In this document: piece by piece, positions 49,086-62,449 of the stretch | How the letters are laid out: every line of letters starts with the position of its first letter | Position numbering within the stretch: the stretch's first letter is position 1 | Notes under the pieces: model-generated | What the model was told of the DNA's origin: nothing | The model's database searches: none | What the model saw: only the letters and a program-made list of their open reading frames with translations | NCBI GenBank assembly: GCA_933228675.1 | Contig: OW121743.1 | Location: 15,957,724-16,021,723, forward strand | DNA from: Stomorhina lunata | Lineage: Eukaryota; Arthropoda; Insecta; Diptera; Rhiniidae | DNA length: 64,000 nucleotides | Reading direction: 5' to 3' | Translations under genes and position numbers: made by a program

Positions 49086-50799
49086 AGGTTGTCTACTTTG
49101 ATGTTCAATAATTCACCCTGTGTAAACACGGGGTAACCAAATATCGAATATTCAGAAAGCTTGGCTCCTCCCTAACAATTCTCTCATACATACAGATACA
49201 ATCAGACTTACAGTTTAGAAGGACCGGTCCAGGAGAAAAAGTTTCCCTGCACCGGTCCTAGCACATTAAGTCCAAAATACTACCATTGACCAAAAGGTCG
49301 AAAGCTATAACTTAATGTAAAAATACTCGAAAATAAATATGTATGTATTATGTTCTATAGAAAAGTTAAAGATAGCGATCGTTAAACTTTAAACAATCTT
49401 AACTTTTCTTTATAATTCTTAAAGATATCATTCTTGAGAACCATCTTTCCGAAGAACATTTTGAATTAGTTTGATAAAAATGTTGCAATAAATTGCGGTT
49501 AATATAACTATAAATATTTGTTTGCCAGTGCCCTGATCTTTTTCCCTTTCAATGTAAACATTTCTATGTTTCTGATTCAAAACCAAGATAATAGAAAGTC
49601 TATTATGGTCTTAAAGTAAAGAAATTGAATGATTAATTATTTATTAAATAGACTTCAATAAAAATTCGTAATAATTAATCATGGTCCGATTTTTTAAATG
49701 TGGAGTTACTGAGTGAGTATGACAAATTTGAGATTTTTAAAGTCAAATATCTTGGGAACTATAAAAGATCTAGAAAAAGTTTTCAGTTCACTTTTTTTCC
49801 ATCCCCGAAGAATAGGACAATTTTGTAAATGTAGAGTTACAGAGTGAAAATAACAAATTTTAGATTTTTAAAGTCAAATATCTTGGAAACTATAAGATAT
49901 CTAGAAAAAGTTTTCATTTAAATTTTTGTCAATCCCCCTGAGAATTATACTATTTGAAACTAACATTTCAGTTGCTCAATAAAATTGTCTTTAAGGCACC
50001 GAAGTCGACCGGTTAATACATTGTGGTCGTTTTTCATTGAAAATAATTAATATATTTATATCTGTCAAAGCCAATTAAAAGGAATGACTGATAGATATAA
50101 GGAGATTTTGCAAAAATATAATTAATTCATAATTTCTGAATAATTAGGTTATTTATAAATTTTGAAAATTTATTTTTAGAACTTTAAGTATTCATTCAAA
50201 AATACGTGCTATGATAAAAAATCAATTTAATAAACTATAATAACCTTAATTATTTTAAAATTTTGGTTATCCGCAAAATAATCAAAAAATTATCAGGAAA
50301 TTTGTTTATATCCCGAAAACTTTTTAACTGTTTTTTTTTTCTGGCAAAACTCAAAATAAAGCTCAATAAAAAATGAAAACTCAATAACAATTTTTGAATA
50401 TTTCTATTTTTAAAAAATATCGTAAGTAGTAAATTTTATCCACAAAAAGGGAAACCCATTTTATATATTATCCCATAGTGAGACGGCAAGATAATAAAAT
50501 AAAAATAATTAAATTTTTCTAAACTCCAAGGGAGATTTAAATAAAATTTTAATCACTAACATACAACCCGATTTTTTTATTTGCGTCAAAATTCTGCAAG
50601 TTTTCAGACATTCACCCAAAAAGTACCAAAATTATTCTTTACCCTTTTTACGTCTTAATTGGCTTATAATTCCAAAAGTATTAATTACGTTTATTAACAT
50701 TTTCATAGATGATTTTAAATCAATTTCAATTTTGTTTCTAAAACTTTTAGTTAAGAAGTTATAATTTTATTGATTTGGTCCTTTTTCTTTAAAAAGTAC
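49086..50799. other. Intergenic spacer
   Basis: A partial unit of the 270-bp repeat lies at 49225-49300. A two-copy tandem repeat of about 120 bp lies at 49685-49930, with shared blocks such as TTTAAAGTCAAATATCTTGG and ATCTAGAAAAAGTTTTCA. The rest is AT-rich without features. Confidence 0.5.
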
Positions 50800-53330
50800 C
50801 AAGCTCCCTTTTCATATTTTTCTAGTGTTAACTAATAGCCTTTCAACATTTGTAACTATTGTTCAAAAAAGGACATATAATTTTTTACCCCTTTTTAACC
50901 CACACTCGTATATTTTCCCAAAAGTACCATTTTTCCAAGAAGTACCGAAAAATTTCCTAAATATTTTAAAAATTATTTTAAATTTAAATCTAATGGAAAC
51001 AAAGAACGAACTAACTTTTACTTTCCAAAAGTACATTTTTTCCAAAAAGTATTATTTTTACAAAAGTACCATTTTCCAAAAGTACATTTTTTCCAAAAAG
51101 TATTATTTTTACAAAAGTACCATTTTCCGATAGAATCATTTTTCCAAAAAATACAAAATATTTTCCTTAATATTTTAAAGTAATTTTAAATTTAAATCTA
51201 ATAGAAATGAGGAACAAACAAGTTTTTAACCCTCTATAGTCCCTACTTGGTAATTTTTCCAAAAGTAACCTTTTTCCAAAAAGTACCAAATATTTTTCTA
51301 AATCTTTAAATTTTTTTTTTAATTTTAAATCTAATGGAAGCAAAGAACACACAACATTTTACTCCTACTCGTAAATTCTTCCAAAATTTTAATTTTTCCA
51401 AAAAGTACCATTTTTCCAAAAGTACTTTCTAAAAGGTACCAAATATTTTCCTAAATGTTTAAAGCTTATTTTAAATTAAAATCTAATAGAAATAAAGAAC
51501 AAACAAGTTTTTAACCCTCTTTTTCCAAAAGTGCCATTTTTCTAAAAAAGTACCAAATGTTTTTATAAATGTTTTAAACTTGTTTTAAAATCTCATGGAA
51601 ATAAAGAACAAACAAATTTAGCCCTACTCGTAAATTTTTCCAAAAGTGCAATTTTTCCAAAAGTACAATTTTTTCAAAAAGTACCATTTATCCAAAAGCA
51701 CAGTTTTACTGAAAGTACCATTTTTCCAAAAAGTACCAAATATTTCTCAAAATATTTGAACTTGTTTTAAATTTAAATCTAATAGAAATAAAGAACCAAC
51801 AAGTTTTTACCCCTCTTTTAGTTTTTACAAAACTACAATATTTCCAAAAAGTACCAAATATTTTCCTAAATGTTTTAAACTTATTTTAAATTTAAATTTA
51901 ATGAAATATAGAACAAACAAGTTTTTACCCCTATTTAGCCTCTACTCGTACATTTTTCCAAAAGTACCATTTTTATAAAAAAGTACCATATATTTTTTTC
52001 TAAATGTTTCGAACTTATTTTAAATTTAATTCTAATGGAAACAAATAAAAACAGGGTTTTACCCCACATTTTTGTACATATTTCCAAAGTATAATTTTTC
52101 TAAAAAAGTACCAAATATTTTCATAAATCTTTTAAACTTGTTTCAAATTTTAATCTAATGAAAACAAAGAATAAACAAATGTTTACCCCAAATTTTTCCG
52201 AAAATTACTATTTTTCCAAAAGTAATATTTTTGTAAAAAGTACCTAATATTTTCATAAATCTTTAAAACTTATTTTAAATTAAGATCTAGTAGAAACAAA
52301 GAACAACAAAGTTTTTTCCCACATACAAACAAGTTTTTACTCCTTTTTAGCCCCTAATCGTACAGCTTTCCAAAAGAACCATTTTTTTTTAAGTACAAAA
52401 TATGTTCCTAAATGTTTTAACCTTATTTTAAATTTAAATCTAGTGGAAATTAAAAACAAACAAATTTGTACCCCTACTCGTAAATTTTTCCAAAAGTACT
52501 ATTTTTCTAAAAAGTACAGTTTTTTTCAAAAATTACCAAATATTTTCCTAAAGGTTTTAAACTTATTTTAAATTTCAATCTAATGGAAAAAAAGAACAAA
52601 CAAGTTTTTACCTAATTTTAGTCCATAGTACATTTTTTCAAAAGTACTTTTTGTAAAAAGTACCAAATATTTTCCTAGATGTTTCCAACTTATTTTGAAT
52701 TTAAAACTAATAGAAAAAAAGAACAAACTAAATTTTACCCCTACTAGTACATTTTTCCAAAAGTACCATTTTTCCAAAAGTACAATTTTTCCAAAAAGTA
52801 CCAAATATTTTCCTAAGTGCTTTAAACTGAGTTTAATTTTAAATCAAATAAAAACAAATGATTTTTATTTAAATTTATTTATAGTAACTTTCTAACCCTT
52901 TTAGTTTAAAAGCAAAAATAATGTTACCGATTTTACCCTTTTTTAGTATAAATTAAGTACCATGACCGTTTGATATTTTTTCAAATGTTAATCAAACGCC
53001 TCTAAACATTTGTTACTAAGTTTAAAGGTTAAAAATTCGCATATTGTTGAAAAAAGTACCAACAAAGCTTTTACACTTTTGTCCATTTTTCAAAAAGTAC
53101 CATCAGTAAAGTATTTTTACCCCTCATTACCTTCTCCTTGGTAAACTTTCTAAAAATAAGAAATACGTGTTTTTCTAGTTTCGTAAACAATCTTAAACCA
53201 ATTTCAAATTGAAACGCAATTTTATTTTTTTCTATCTCTTTTAGTTTTGCCCCCTGAATTCAAAAAGTACCAAACATGCTTTTGATATGTTTGTATAGCT
53301 TTAGGGTGGCAGTTTAACTCTTGTCACTGT
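50800..53330. repeat. Compound array of AAAAAGTACC motifs
   Basis: Units of roughly 130-190 bp contain TTTTTCCAAAAAGTACC in one to five copies, then AAATATTTTCCTAAATGTTT, AACTTATTTTAAATTTAAAT, CTAATGGAAACAAAGAACAA, ACAAGTTTTTACCCC and TACTCGTA. Within a unit the short motif is itself amplified. Units decay after 52900. ORFs here (for example 50825-51133) are read-through of the repeat. Confidence 0.8.
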
Positions 53331-53449
53331 ATTTTTTGTTAAAAAAGATACGTATTGCATCATAAACGTTTTCTTCCTTCTAGGTCCATTTTTGGAAAAG
53401 TACCAAACACCTGCACTTTTATTCTATAGACAGATCTATAGCTTTTGAT

Positions 53450-53660
53450 TTAGTAGATATAACGTCACACTGTCATTAATTGAAGACTGGGACAAGTTAC
53501 TTTTGCGAAAGCTGTGGTGAAGAGGAGGAGAAGCCCATAAATAACTTTCTCTGCACTTGCCCTGCCCAATCATACAGAAGGGGACTAACTCTGGTTTATT
53601 ATTTAAAGACTGATGTGATCTGGTTAACAAAGAAACATATCAGAGTCTATGTGAGTCTTT
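53450..53660 (+). pseudogene. Relic of LINE ORF2 C-terminus (Cys motif)
   Basis: The frame from about 53480 encodes TSYFCESCGEEEEKPIN then NFLCTCPAQSYRRG. This matches the C-terminal CCHC-type motif of RNase H-bearing LINE ORF2 proteins (CxxC, acidic stretch, H, CxCP). The usual His is Asn here. The similarity ends soon after at about 53650. Fragment only; no tail or target duplication found. Confidence 0.6.
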
Positions 53661-55384
53661 CATTTTTGTCGTTTTCCTTTATTTGTGAATCTAACTACTT
53701 CCCGATTCAAGGCAACTCAACCGGAAAGTCGGTTTTATCAAATTCTATGGATCTGCATCTTAATCTTATAGAGAAATGTTATAAGCAGTGTTTTTTCTGT
53801 AGGGGATGGATTTATTACTGAAATATTCGATCCTTTACTTAGACCCTTTTCCCGGACAAGTCCTAAAACACTTGTACATTTCAAATTTCATTAAAATCGT
53901 ATTTTTGTAAGGAGAAGAGAGCTTGCCCTGCTCTGATCCATTTAATTTTGAACTACGGTAAATTCCTTACCGTACCTTTTACCTTTTATTAAGTTTAACA
54001 TTTCTAACTGTTTTAGCTTACGCTCTGGTCCTTTCATGAATATTCAAATCGGTCCATCGGTAAGCCCCATAGTACCAATCTCTTGAAATAGGGATTTGGC
54101 ACACATATCCTCTTAGGTACTGGGATAATGTCTATTGAAATTGGTAATTTATTTTGGGTACTTTTCGAAAACTTTTCTTTACTTTTGGTCACATATTTAA
54201 TTGTATTTATAGGACATTGGGTAAAAATGTCGATGGAATCGATCCATATTTGACCTCTACTAGAAATCAACTTTTTTAAATAACTCAAAAATTTGAGGAA
54301 CAAACTTTTAAAAGTTCAATTTAAGTTTAAAGTCTGTTGCTTTCATACTTTTAAACTTTATCAGATCAGTTTCAAAATTTTGATAATGATATATAAAATT
54401 AAATGGCTCCAAAACCGGTTCTCTATGGATTTGTTTCAAAATTTAGATAATGATATATCAAATAAATTGGCTCTAAAACCGGTTCTTCGTAGCTTTAAAT
54501 TGTTTTTTTTTATAAATTTTCTATATTTAAAAGATTGAAGATTAAATTCTAGTTATTATTCGAAAGAATTCGAAAAAAATTTAGATAATACACAAAAAAT
54601 GATAATAAAGTCAAGAGCGGAAATCAAAGCCCCCGATTTTGTAACAAAAACACTTTTAAATTAAATTATTTGAATAAAAACAATATCATTTTATTTTATA
54701 TTTAAATATAGATTTTAGATTGGAGAAAACACTTGTATTTTAAGATATGAAAGTTATTGAAAACTGTTTGATTATTATAGAACTTTGAGCTTTGAAAGGT
54801 AGTAAGTACCGTTTTGGCTTGTAAGATACCTTTTGGTATAAAAGGTGTAACGATCGTTGACTTTTCAAGTTAATGATCAGTTACTTTTCTATAAAAATCA
54901 GAGACTTTTATGCTTAGACTTTTTTTTTATGGAATAATAAGATTAATTATTCGACTTGTGCAGAATTTTGTGGCCAAATTTAAAACTAGATTTTTGTGCG
55001 ATAAATCTTCTGTTTCACTGTTATCACTAAGATTTATAACAAAACTAAATTTTGATGGTCTTACTAATTATATGTAATAAATTTTTATAATATTAAAATT
55101 CGAAACAAAAAGATATTGAAATAAGTCCCGCAAAATAACTTATCTTATAAATCCATTAAATATTTATTTAATCAAAGCTTAAAATAAATAAAAACATATT
55201 TTTGACAAACAAAAATTCTATAAATTCCATAATCACAGATGCGACATGATCACTGTCTAAGTAAACTTTCCTTTGAACAGTAGAGATCAAAAGTGTTAGT
55301 GATTTAGAGAAACAAAATATTTACAGGAAATTCGACCTAAATATATAAAAAGAGATGATTTATCAAATACGAGAAGTACAATTT
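53661..55384. other. Intergenic spacer with a 66-bp duplication
   Basis: At 54365-54490 two tandem copies of about 66 bp share GATAATGATATATAAAATTA-like wording and CTCCAAAACCGGTTCT / CTCTAAAACCGGTTCT. Around 54030-54260 wording such as GATCCATATTTGACCTC links to the old dispersed repeat seen at 25773-27054. No gene. Confidence 0.45.
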
Positions 55385-57860
55385 AAGTACGTCAACTTTT
55401 TCATAAAGAAAAGATTGTTAACTTTTCTATATAAAAAAAGTTACCGATTGTTAACTTTCTATATAAAAAACTGATCGTTAACTTTTCTATATAAAAAATT
55501 CACTGATCGTTAATTTTTCTATAAAGAAAAGTCACTGATCGTTAACTTTGCATTAAAGAAAAGTAACTGATCGTTAACTTTTCTATATAGAAAAGTCATT
55601 GATCGTTAATTTTTCTATTTTGAAAAGCCATTGATCGTAAATTTTTCTATTTCGAAAAGCCACTGATCGTTAACTTTTTTCTTTTAAGAAACTTATTGAT
55701 CGTTAACTTTTCTATAAAAAAAAGTCACTGATCGTTATTTTTACTATATAAAAAGTCACTGATCGTTAACTTTTCTATACAAAAAAGTCACTGATCGTTA
55801 TTTTTACTATATAAAAAGTCACTGATCGTTAACTTTTCTATACAAAAAAGTCACTGAGCGTTAAGTTTTCTATATAAAAAAGTCACTGATCTTTAACTTT
55901 TCTATATAAAAAAGTCACTGATCGTTAACTTTTCTATATAAAAAAGTCACTGATACTTAACTTTTCTATATAAAAAAGTCAATGAGCGCTAAGTTTTCTA
56001 TATAAAAAAGTCACTGATCATTAACTTTTCTATATAAAAAAGTCACTGATCGTTGATTTTTCTATATAAAAAAGTCACTGATCGTTAAATTTCTATATAA
56101 AAAAGTTACTGATTGATAACTTTTCTATATAAAAAAGTCAATGATTATTAACTTTTTTATATAAAAAAGTCACTGATCGTTAACTTTTCTATATAAAATG
56201 TCATTGATCGTTGACCTTTCTATATTGGATGTCACTGATGGTTATGTTTTCTATTAAAAAAGTCACTGATCATTAACTTTTCTGTATAAGAAAATCACTG
56301 ATCGTTAACTTTTCTGTATAAAAAGTCATTGATCGTTGACCTTTCTATATAGAAAAGTCACTGATAGTTAACTTTTCTATATTGGATGTCACTGATGGTT
56401 ATGTTTTCTATTAAAAAAGTCACTGATCATTAACTTTTCTGTATAAGAAAATCACTGATCGTTAACTTTTCTGTATAAAAAGTCACTGATCGTTAGCTTT
56501 TCTATATAACAAAGTCACTGATCGTTAGCTTTTCTATATAAAATGTCACTGATCGTTTACTTTTCTATATAAGAAAGTCACTGATCATTAACTTTTCTAT
56601 AAAAAAGTCACTGATCGTTAAATTTTCTATATAAAAAGTCACTGATCGTTAACTTTTCTATTCAAAAAGTCACTGATTGTTAACTTTTCTATATAAAAAA
56701 GTCACTGATCATTAACTTTTCTATATAAAAGTCACTGATCGTTAACTTTTCTATATAAAAAAGTCACTGATCGTTAATATTTCTATATAAAAAAGTCACT
56801 GATCGTTAACTTTTCTATATAAAAAAGTCACTGATCATTAACTGTCACTGATCGTTAACTTTTCTATATAAGAAAGTCACTGATCATTAACTTTTCTATA
56901 TAAAAGTCACTGATCGTTAACTTTTCTATATAAAAAAGACACCGATCGTTAACATTTCTATATAAAAAAGTCACTGATCGTTAACTTTTCTATATAAAAA
57001 AGTCACTGATCGTTTACTTTTCTATATAAAAAAGACACCGATCGTTAACATTTCTATATAAAAAAGTCACTGATCGTTAACTTTTCTATATAAGAAAGTT
57101 ACTGATCATTAACTTTTCTATATAAAAGTCACTGATCGTTAACTTTTCTATATAAAAAAGACACCGATCGTTAACATTTCTATATAAAAAAGTCACTGAT
57201 CGTTAACTTTTCTATATAAAAAAGTCACTGATCGTTTACTTTTCTATATAAAAAAGTCACTGATTGTTAACTTTTCTATATAAAAAAGTCACTGATCGTT
57301 AAATTTTCTATATAAAAAAGTCCCTGATTGTTAACTTTTCTATATAAAAAAGTCACTGATTGTTAACTTTTCTATATAAAAAAGTGACTGATCGTTAACT
57401 TTTCTATACAAAAAGTCACTGATTGTTAACTTTTCTATATAAAAAAGACACTGATCGTTAACTTTTCTATACAAAAAGTCACTGATTGTTAAATTTTCTA
57501 TATAATAAAGTCACTAATCATTAACTTTTCTATATAAAAAAGTCAATGATCGTTAACTTTTCTATATAATAAATTCACTGATCGTTTACTTTTCTATATA
57601 AAACAGTCACTGATCGTTAAATTTTCTATATAAAAAAGTCACTGATCGTTAACTTTTCTATTCAAAACGTCACTGATTGTTAACTTTTCTATATAAAAAA
57701 GTCACTGATCGTTAACTTTTCTATACAAAAAGTCACTAATTGTTAACTTTTCTATATAATAAAGTCACTGATCATTAACTTTTCTAGGTAAAAAAAGTCA
57801 CTGATCGTTAACTTTTCTATGTAAAAAAGTCACTGATCGTTAACTTTTCTATATAGTTAA
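55385..57860. repeat. 32-bp minisatellite E, first block
   Basis: About 78 units of AAAAGTCA, core CTGATCGT, TAACTTTTCTATATAAA. The left edge is degenerate. Higher-order duplications of several units are visible, for example the stretch with ATTGGATGTCACTGATGG near 56225 repeated near 56385, and the AAGACACCGATCG variant near 56940, 57030 and 57150. Confidence 0.93.
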
Positions 57861-58765
57861 TGACGAGATACTGTCTGATTGGAATTTTTAAACAAATCAT
57901 ATCTCTTGGAAAAGCCTCTAAATTAAAAAATATTTTCAACATTATCTCTATATTTGATCTCTTATCCATAAAAATTATTTTGATACTTTTTTCGAGTAAA
58001 CAAATATTTTGTTTGTGTTAATTAAATCTTCGTTTTACCATTTCTGACAAAAAATATTTATTTACTCGCGTTATAAAAATGTTTCGCACATAAACAGATT
58101 TATATATTAACCAATTAATATTTATAGACATAATTATAAAGATTTATGGGTTTATAACATTAGACTGATCCTCGGAAATAAATATTTATGAGTTCATTTG
58201 TTATTCTTAGTTTTTTTCTCATTAAAGACCTTGAAAATTTAGATATCTTTGAAATTTCCTTGATTAATTAATGATCTATTTCAAAAGTGTAGTACGAGTA
58301 TTGGGGTATTCGGGGATTTATATTCTTAGGTTTTTGGACTAGTCTAGTGTGATATTTGTTAAATATGTGTGGTTGGGTTTGAACACGTGTTGTTTTATGG
58401 GCGAAAATAGCTCTTAGGAAAATAATTTTTTATATACATACATAAATATTTGTCAAAATGTCAATAACTTGATTAACGACACTTATGCGATAACGGTATT
58501 TGCTCGGCAGTTGCGGGAACTGGGCGTCCATATAAGTCATTTTGAGTAGGTTTAAAACTTCCCGTAATCTCACTTCTGTAAATGCGAGAAAAGTTCTTGC
58601 AACATTAAATATTTTCTTTAATTATTATCGGGGTTCTTTACCCTCAGTTTATTAAAATATGCCTTTAAGTCTACCTATTATAAGTGCTTTTTAAATTTTA
58701 ATAGATTTAATAGATAAAGAAAGAAGAGGACGTGGACGTGGAGGAAAATGTTATTTCGTGACAAT
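57861..58765. other. Unique spacer inside minisatellite E
   Basis: About 900 bp of AT-rich, non-repetitive DNA splitting the array. A purine-rich GAAAGAAGAGGACGTGGACG run lies at about 58718-58738. No ORF of note. Confidence 0.5.
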
Positions 58766-59580
58766 TCGCAGAGTTTCGAAAAGTCACTGATCGTTAACTT
58801 TTTTTTCAAGAAAAATCACTGATAGTTAACTTTTTTATTTAAAAAAGTTACTGATCGTTATCTTTTCTATATAAAAAAGTCACTGATCGTTAACTTTTTT
58901 TACATAAAAAAGTTAACATTTCTATATAAAAAAGTCAATGATCGTTAACTTTTCTATATAAAAAATTTAATGATCGTTAAATTTTCTATATAAAAAGTCA
59001 CTGATCGGTTACTTTTCTATATAAAAAACTCACTCACTTAACTTTTTTTTACATAAAAAAGTTAACATTTCTATATAAAAAAGTCAATGATCGTTAACAT
59101 TTCTACATAAAAAAGTCAATGATCGTTAACTTTTCTATATAAAAAATTTAATGATCGTTAAATTTTCTATATAAAAAGTCACTGATCGTTAACTTTTCTA
59201 TATAAAAAACTCACTGATCGTTAACTTCTCTACATAATAAAGTCACTGATCGTTAACTTTTCTTTAAAGAAAAATTACTGATCGTTAACTTTTTTATATA
59301 AAAAAGTTACCGATCTTTAACTTTTCTATATAAAAAGTCACTGATCATTAACTTTTCTATATAAAAATGTCACTGATTGCTAACTTTTCTATATCAACAA
59401 GTCACTGATCGCTAACTTTTCCATATCAAAAAGTCACTGATCGTTAACTCTTCTATATAGAAAAGTCACTAATCGTTAACTTTTCATTATAGAAAAGTGA
59501 ATGATTGTTAACTTTTCTTTAAAGAAAAGCCACTGATCGTTAACTTTTCTTTAGAGAAAAGTCACTGATCGCTTATATTT
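58766..59580. repeat. 32-bp minisatellite E, second block
   Basis: Same unit and orientation as 55385-57860 but more divergent, with truncated units around 58900-59130. It passes into the 16-bp array at about 59580. Confidence 0.9.
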
Positions 59581-59582
59581 CT

Positions 59583-61085
59583 TTTTATATGGAAAAATTT
59601 CTACATAGAAAAATTCCTATTTAGAAAAATTTCAATATAAACAAATTTCTATATAGAAAAATTTCTATATAGAAAAATTTCTATAAAGAAAAATTTCTAT
59701 AAAGAAAAATTTCTATAAAGAAAAATTTCTATAAAGAAAAATTTCTATATAGAAAAATTTCTATATAGAAAAATTTCTATATAGAAAAATTTTTATATAA
59801 AAATATTTCTATATAGAAAAATTTCTATATAGAAAAATTTCTATATAGAAAAATTTCTATATAGAAAAATTTCTATATAGAAAAATTTCTATATAGAAAT
59901 TTTTCTATATAGAAATATTTCTATATAGAAATTTTTCTATATAAAAATTTTTCTATATAGAAATTTTTCTATAGAAAAATTTCTATATAGAAAAATATTT
60001 ATATAGAAAAATTTCTATATAGAAAAATTTCTACATAGAAATATTTCTATATAGAAAAATTTCTATATAGAAAAATTTCTATATAGAAAAATATCTATAT
60101 TAAAAGATTTCTATATAGAAAAATTTTTATAAAGAAAAATTTCTATAAAGAAAAATTTCTATATAGAAAAATTTCTATATAGAAAAATTTTTATATAGAA
60201 AAATTTCTATATAGAAAAATTTCTATATAGAAAAATTCCTATTATAGAAAAATGTCTACATAGAAAAATTTCTATAACGAAAAATTTCTATACAGAAAAA
60301 TTTCTGTAATGAAATATTTTTATATAGAAAAGTTTCTATATGGAAAAATTTCTATAAAGAAAAATTTCTATATAGAAAAATTTCTATATAGAAAATTATC
60401 TATATAGAAATATTTATATGTAGAAATATTTCTACATAGAAAAATTTCTGTATAGAAAATTTTCTATATAGAAAATTTTCTGTATAGAAAAATTTCTGTA
60501 TAGAAAAATTTCTGTATAGAAAAATTTCTATATAGAAAAATGTCTGTATAGAAAAATTTTTATATAGAAAAATTTTTATAGAAAAATGTTTATATAAAAA
60601 AATTTCTATATAGAAAAATTATTATGTAGAAAAATTTGTATATAAAAAAATTTGTATATTGAAAATTTTCTATATAGAAAAATTTTTATATAGAAAAATT
60701 TCTATATAGAAAATGTATTATGTAGAAAAATTTGTATATATAAAAATTTTTATAAAGAAAAATTTCTATATAGAAAAATTTCTGTATAGAAAAATTTCTA
60801 TATAGAAAAATTTCTGTATAGAAAAATTTTTATATAGAAAAATTTCTATATAGAAAAATTATTATGTAGAAAAATTTGTATATAGAAAAATTTCTATAAA
60901 GAAAAAATTCTATATAGAAAAATTTCTTTATAGAAAAATTTTTTATAAAAAAAATTTCTATAAAGAAAAACTTCTATATAGAAAAATATCTATATAGAAA
61001 AATTTGTATATAGAAAAATTTCTATTTGGAAAAATGTCTACATAGAAAAATTTTTAAAAGAAAAATTTGTATATAGAAAAATTTC
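59583..61085. repeat. 16-bp palindromic array F
   Basis: About 90 units of TTTCTATATAGAAAAA. TTTCTATATAGAAA is a perfect palindrome, so the array is almost strand-symmetric. It looks like expansion of only the palindromic half of minisatellite E (TTTTCTATATA). Variants with TAAAG, TGTAT or TTATG are scattered. Confidence 0.93.
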
Positions 61086-61955
61086 GGAATAGCTTCCAAA
61101 ATTGTCCGCTGTGATCACTGATCATGTTGCTTAAGTCACGTGTTCTCAACATCAAAAGGCTGTTGTTATAAATCATGTCATTTAGTTGCTCTAATTGTAA
61201 GCGGGAAAATTCTAATCAAAACTAAATAATTGCAGAAATGATGAGAAACATAAAAATATTTATTTAATTCAATAAAAATAAACATAAGAATATTTTTGGA
61301 CTGAAGGAAAATAAATAACTTAAATTAAATACAAATCGACATTTAAACAATGACTCTAAAAGATAACCCCCTTAAACAGTGGAGGGCAAAACAGCTGGTA
61401 TTGAGGAAGACTAAAAGATAAACCGTTATAGCAAAAACTTTGGAAATTTTCCACTAATTCTAAAATCTACTTCTAGGTAATAAAACATTAACTACCTAAG
61501 GATTTAGTCCTTTTTTCAAAGGAAATTTTTTTAAGCAAATCCCTCGAGTGTGTGCACGCGGTCATAAAATTGAATGGAAAGTTTTGGAAAATAGTTTTAA
61601 ACACACATAATGACTTACTAGTGATTTTCCTTATCATCAATGTTTATGACTTAATGATGATTATTTGCTCAAATTTCATATTTACATAAAGACGGTTTTC
61701 CGATATTTGTAAAACTGATACATAAATGTTGCCAATAGACAGAGAATTCAATTATTCAGTTGACAACGGTCAAACATACAACACTGTAAAGGCAAACAAA
61801 AAAATACGGTAGCATAATTGTTTAAAAAGATATAAATAAATAATTAAAATATTTTTTAAATAAAATAATTAACAAATAAACTAATAATTAAATAAAAACC
61901 GTGAAATATATGTAAAAGTAGTTTTTTGCTAAAGAAAAACTAATTTTTAACAAAA
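61086..61955 (+). promoter_or_regulatory. 5' flank, likely promoter and 5' UTR of exchanger gene 2
   Basis: Non-repetitive. ATTCAGTTG with A at 61758 resembles the fly initiator TCAGTY, about 200 nt upstream of the ATG. GATATAAATAAAT near 61829 is TATA-like but lies between this and the ATG. Neither is certain. Confidence 0.25.
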
Positions 61956-62408
61956 ATGTCAGAATCTTCGAATTTTGTTAAACCAAAATGGAAAACATCC
62001 AAATTGATATTCCTAATAAGGTTATCACTTATAACCTTGGTCTTGGCCTTCTTTTATATAAGATATTTATATTTGATCCAGCCTTCAATTGTGATAAACG
62101 AACCAAATGAGAATTGTAAGTTTTAATATTTAGATTTAAGCAAAAAACTAGTGATTTAATCAGTCTCCTTTGATCAGTCTCCAGAATGAAAAGAAGCTTA
62201 TCTTCAAGTGATCTTCATGTCTCTCATAAACATCAAGAAAATTGCACTAGACCAGCAATTAAAGAATTTCCCTCGGATGGTCTTACTTTAGACCAGCGTC
62301 AACAGGGTTGGATTTTTGGCCACATTGTGGTGATGTTTTATGGATTTTGGTTTTTGGCCGCCATTTGTGATGATTATTTGGTACCCAGTATAGAACAGAT
62401 TTGTTCAA
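61956..62408 (+). CDS. Second SLC24-type exchanger, exons 1-2 (5' partial gene)
   Basis: Exon 1 61956-62115 (ATG in context CAAAAATG, fitting flies), 62-bp intron, exon 2 62178-62408; both end in phase 1 with GTAAG donors, and the acceptor TTTGATCAG is the only one nearby that keeps frame. The first 53 residues have a basic start and one hydrophobic helix (about 18-42), a signal anchor instead of a cleavable peptide. Exon 2 has ENCTRPAIKEFPSDGLT, then QRQQGWIFGH, a helix and CDDYLVPSIEQICS, the classical SLC24 lead-in to the alpha-1 repeat. It is paralogous to the minus-strand gene (QLRQGWVALH, CNDYFLPTVECIC) but split by an intron where that gene has none. The rest lies beyond the window, past minisatellite G. 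Confidence 0.85.
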
Positions 62409-62449
62409 GTAAGTACAAATGTAGGGTGTAATAGAGAAGAGGTGAATCT

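Noticed and set aside
50825..51133. 102-codon plus-strand ORF
   Set aside because: Its C-terminal half is direct translation of the tandem AAAAAGTACC repeat. Composition artefact.
54034..54303. 89-codon minus-strand ORF
   Set aside because: Overlaps wording of an old dispersed repeat. No domain recognised.
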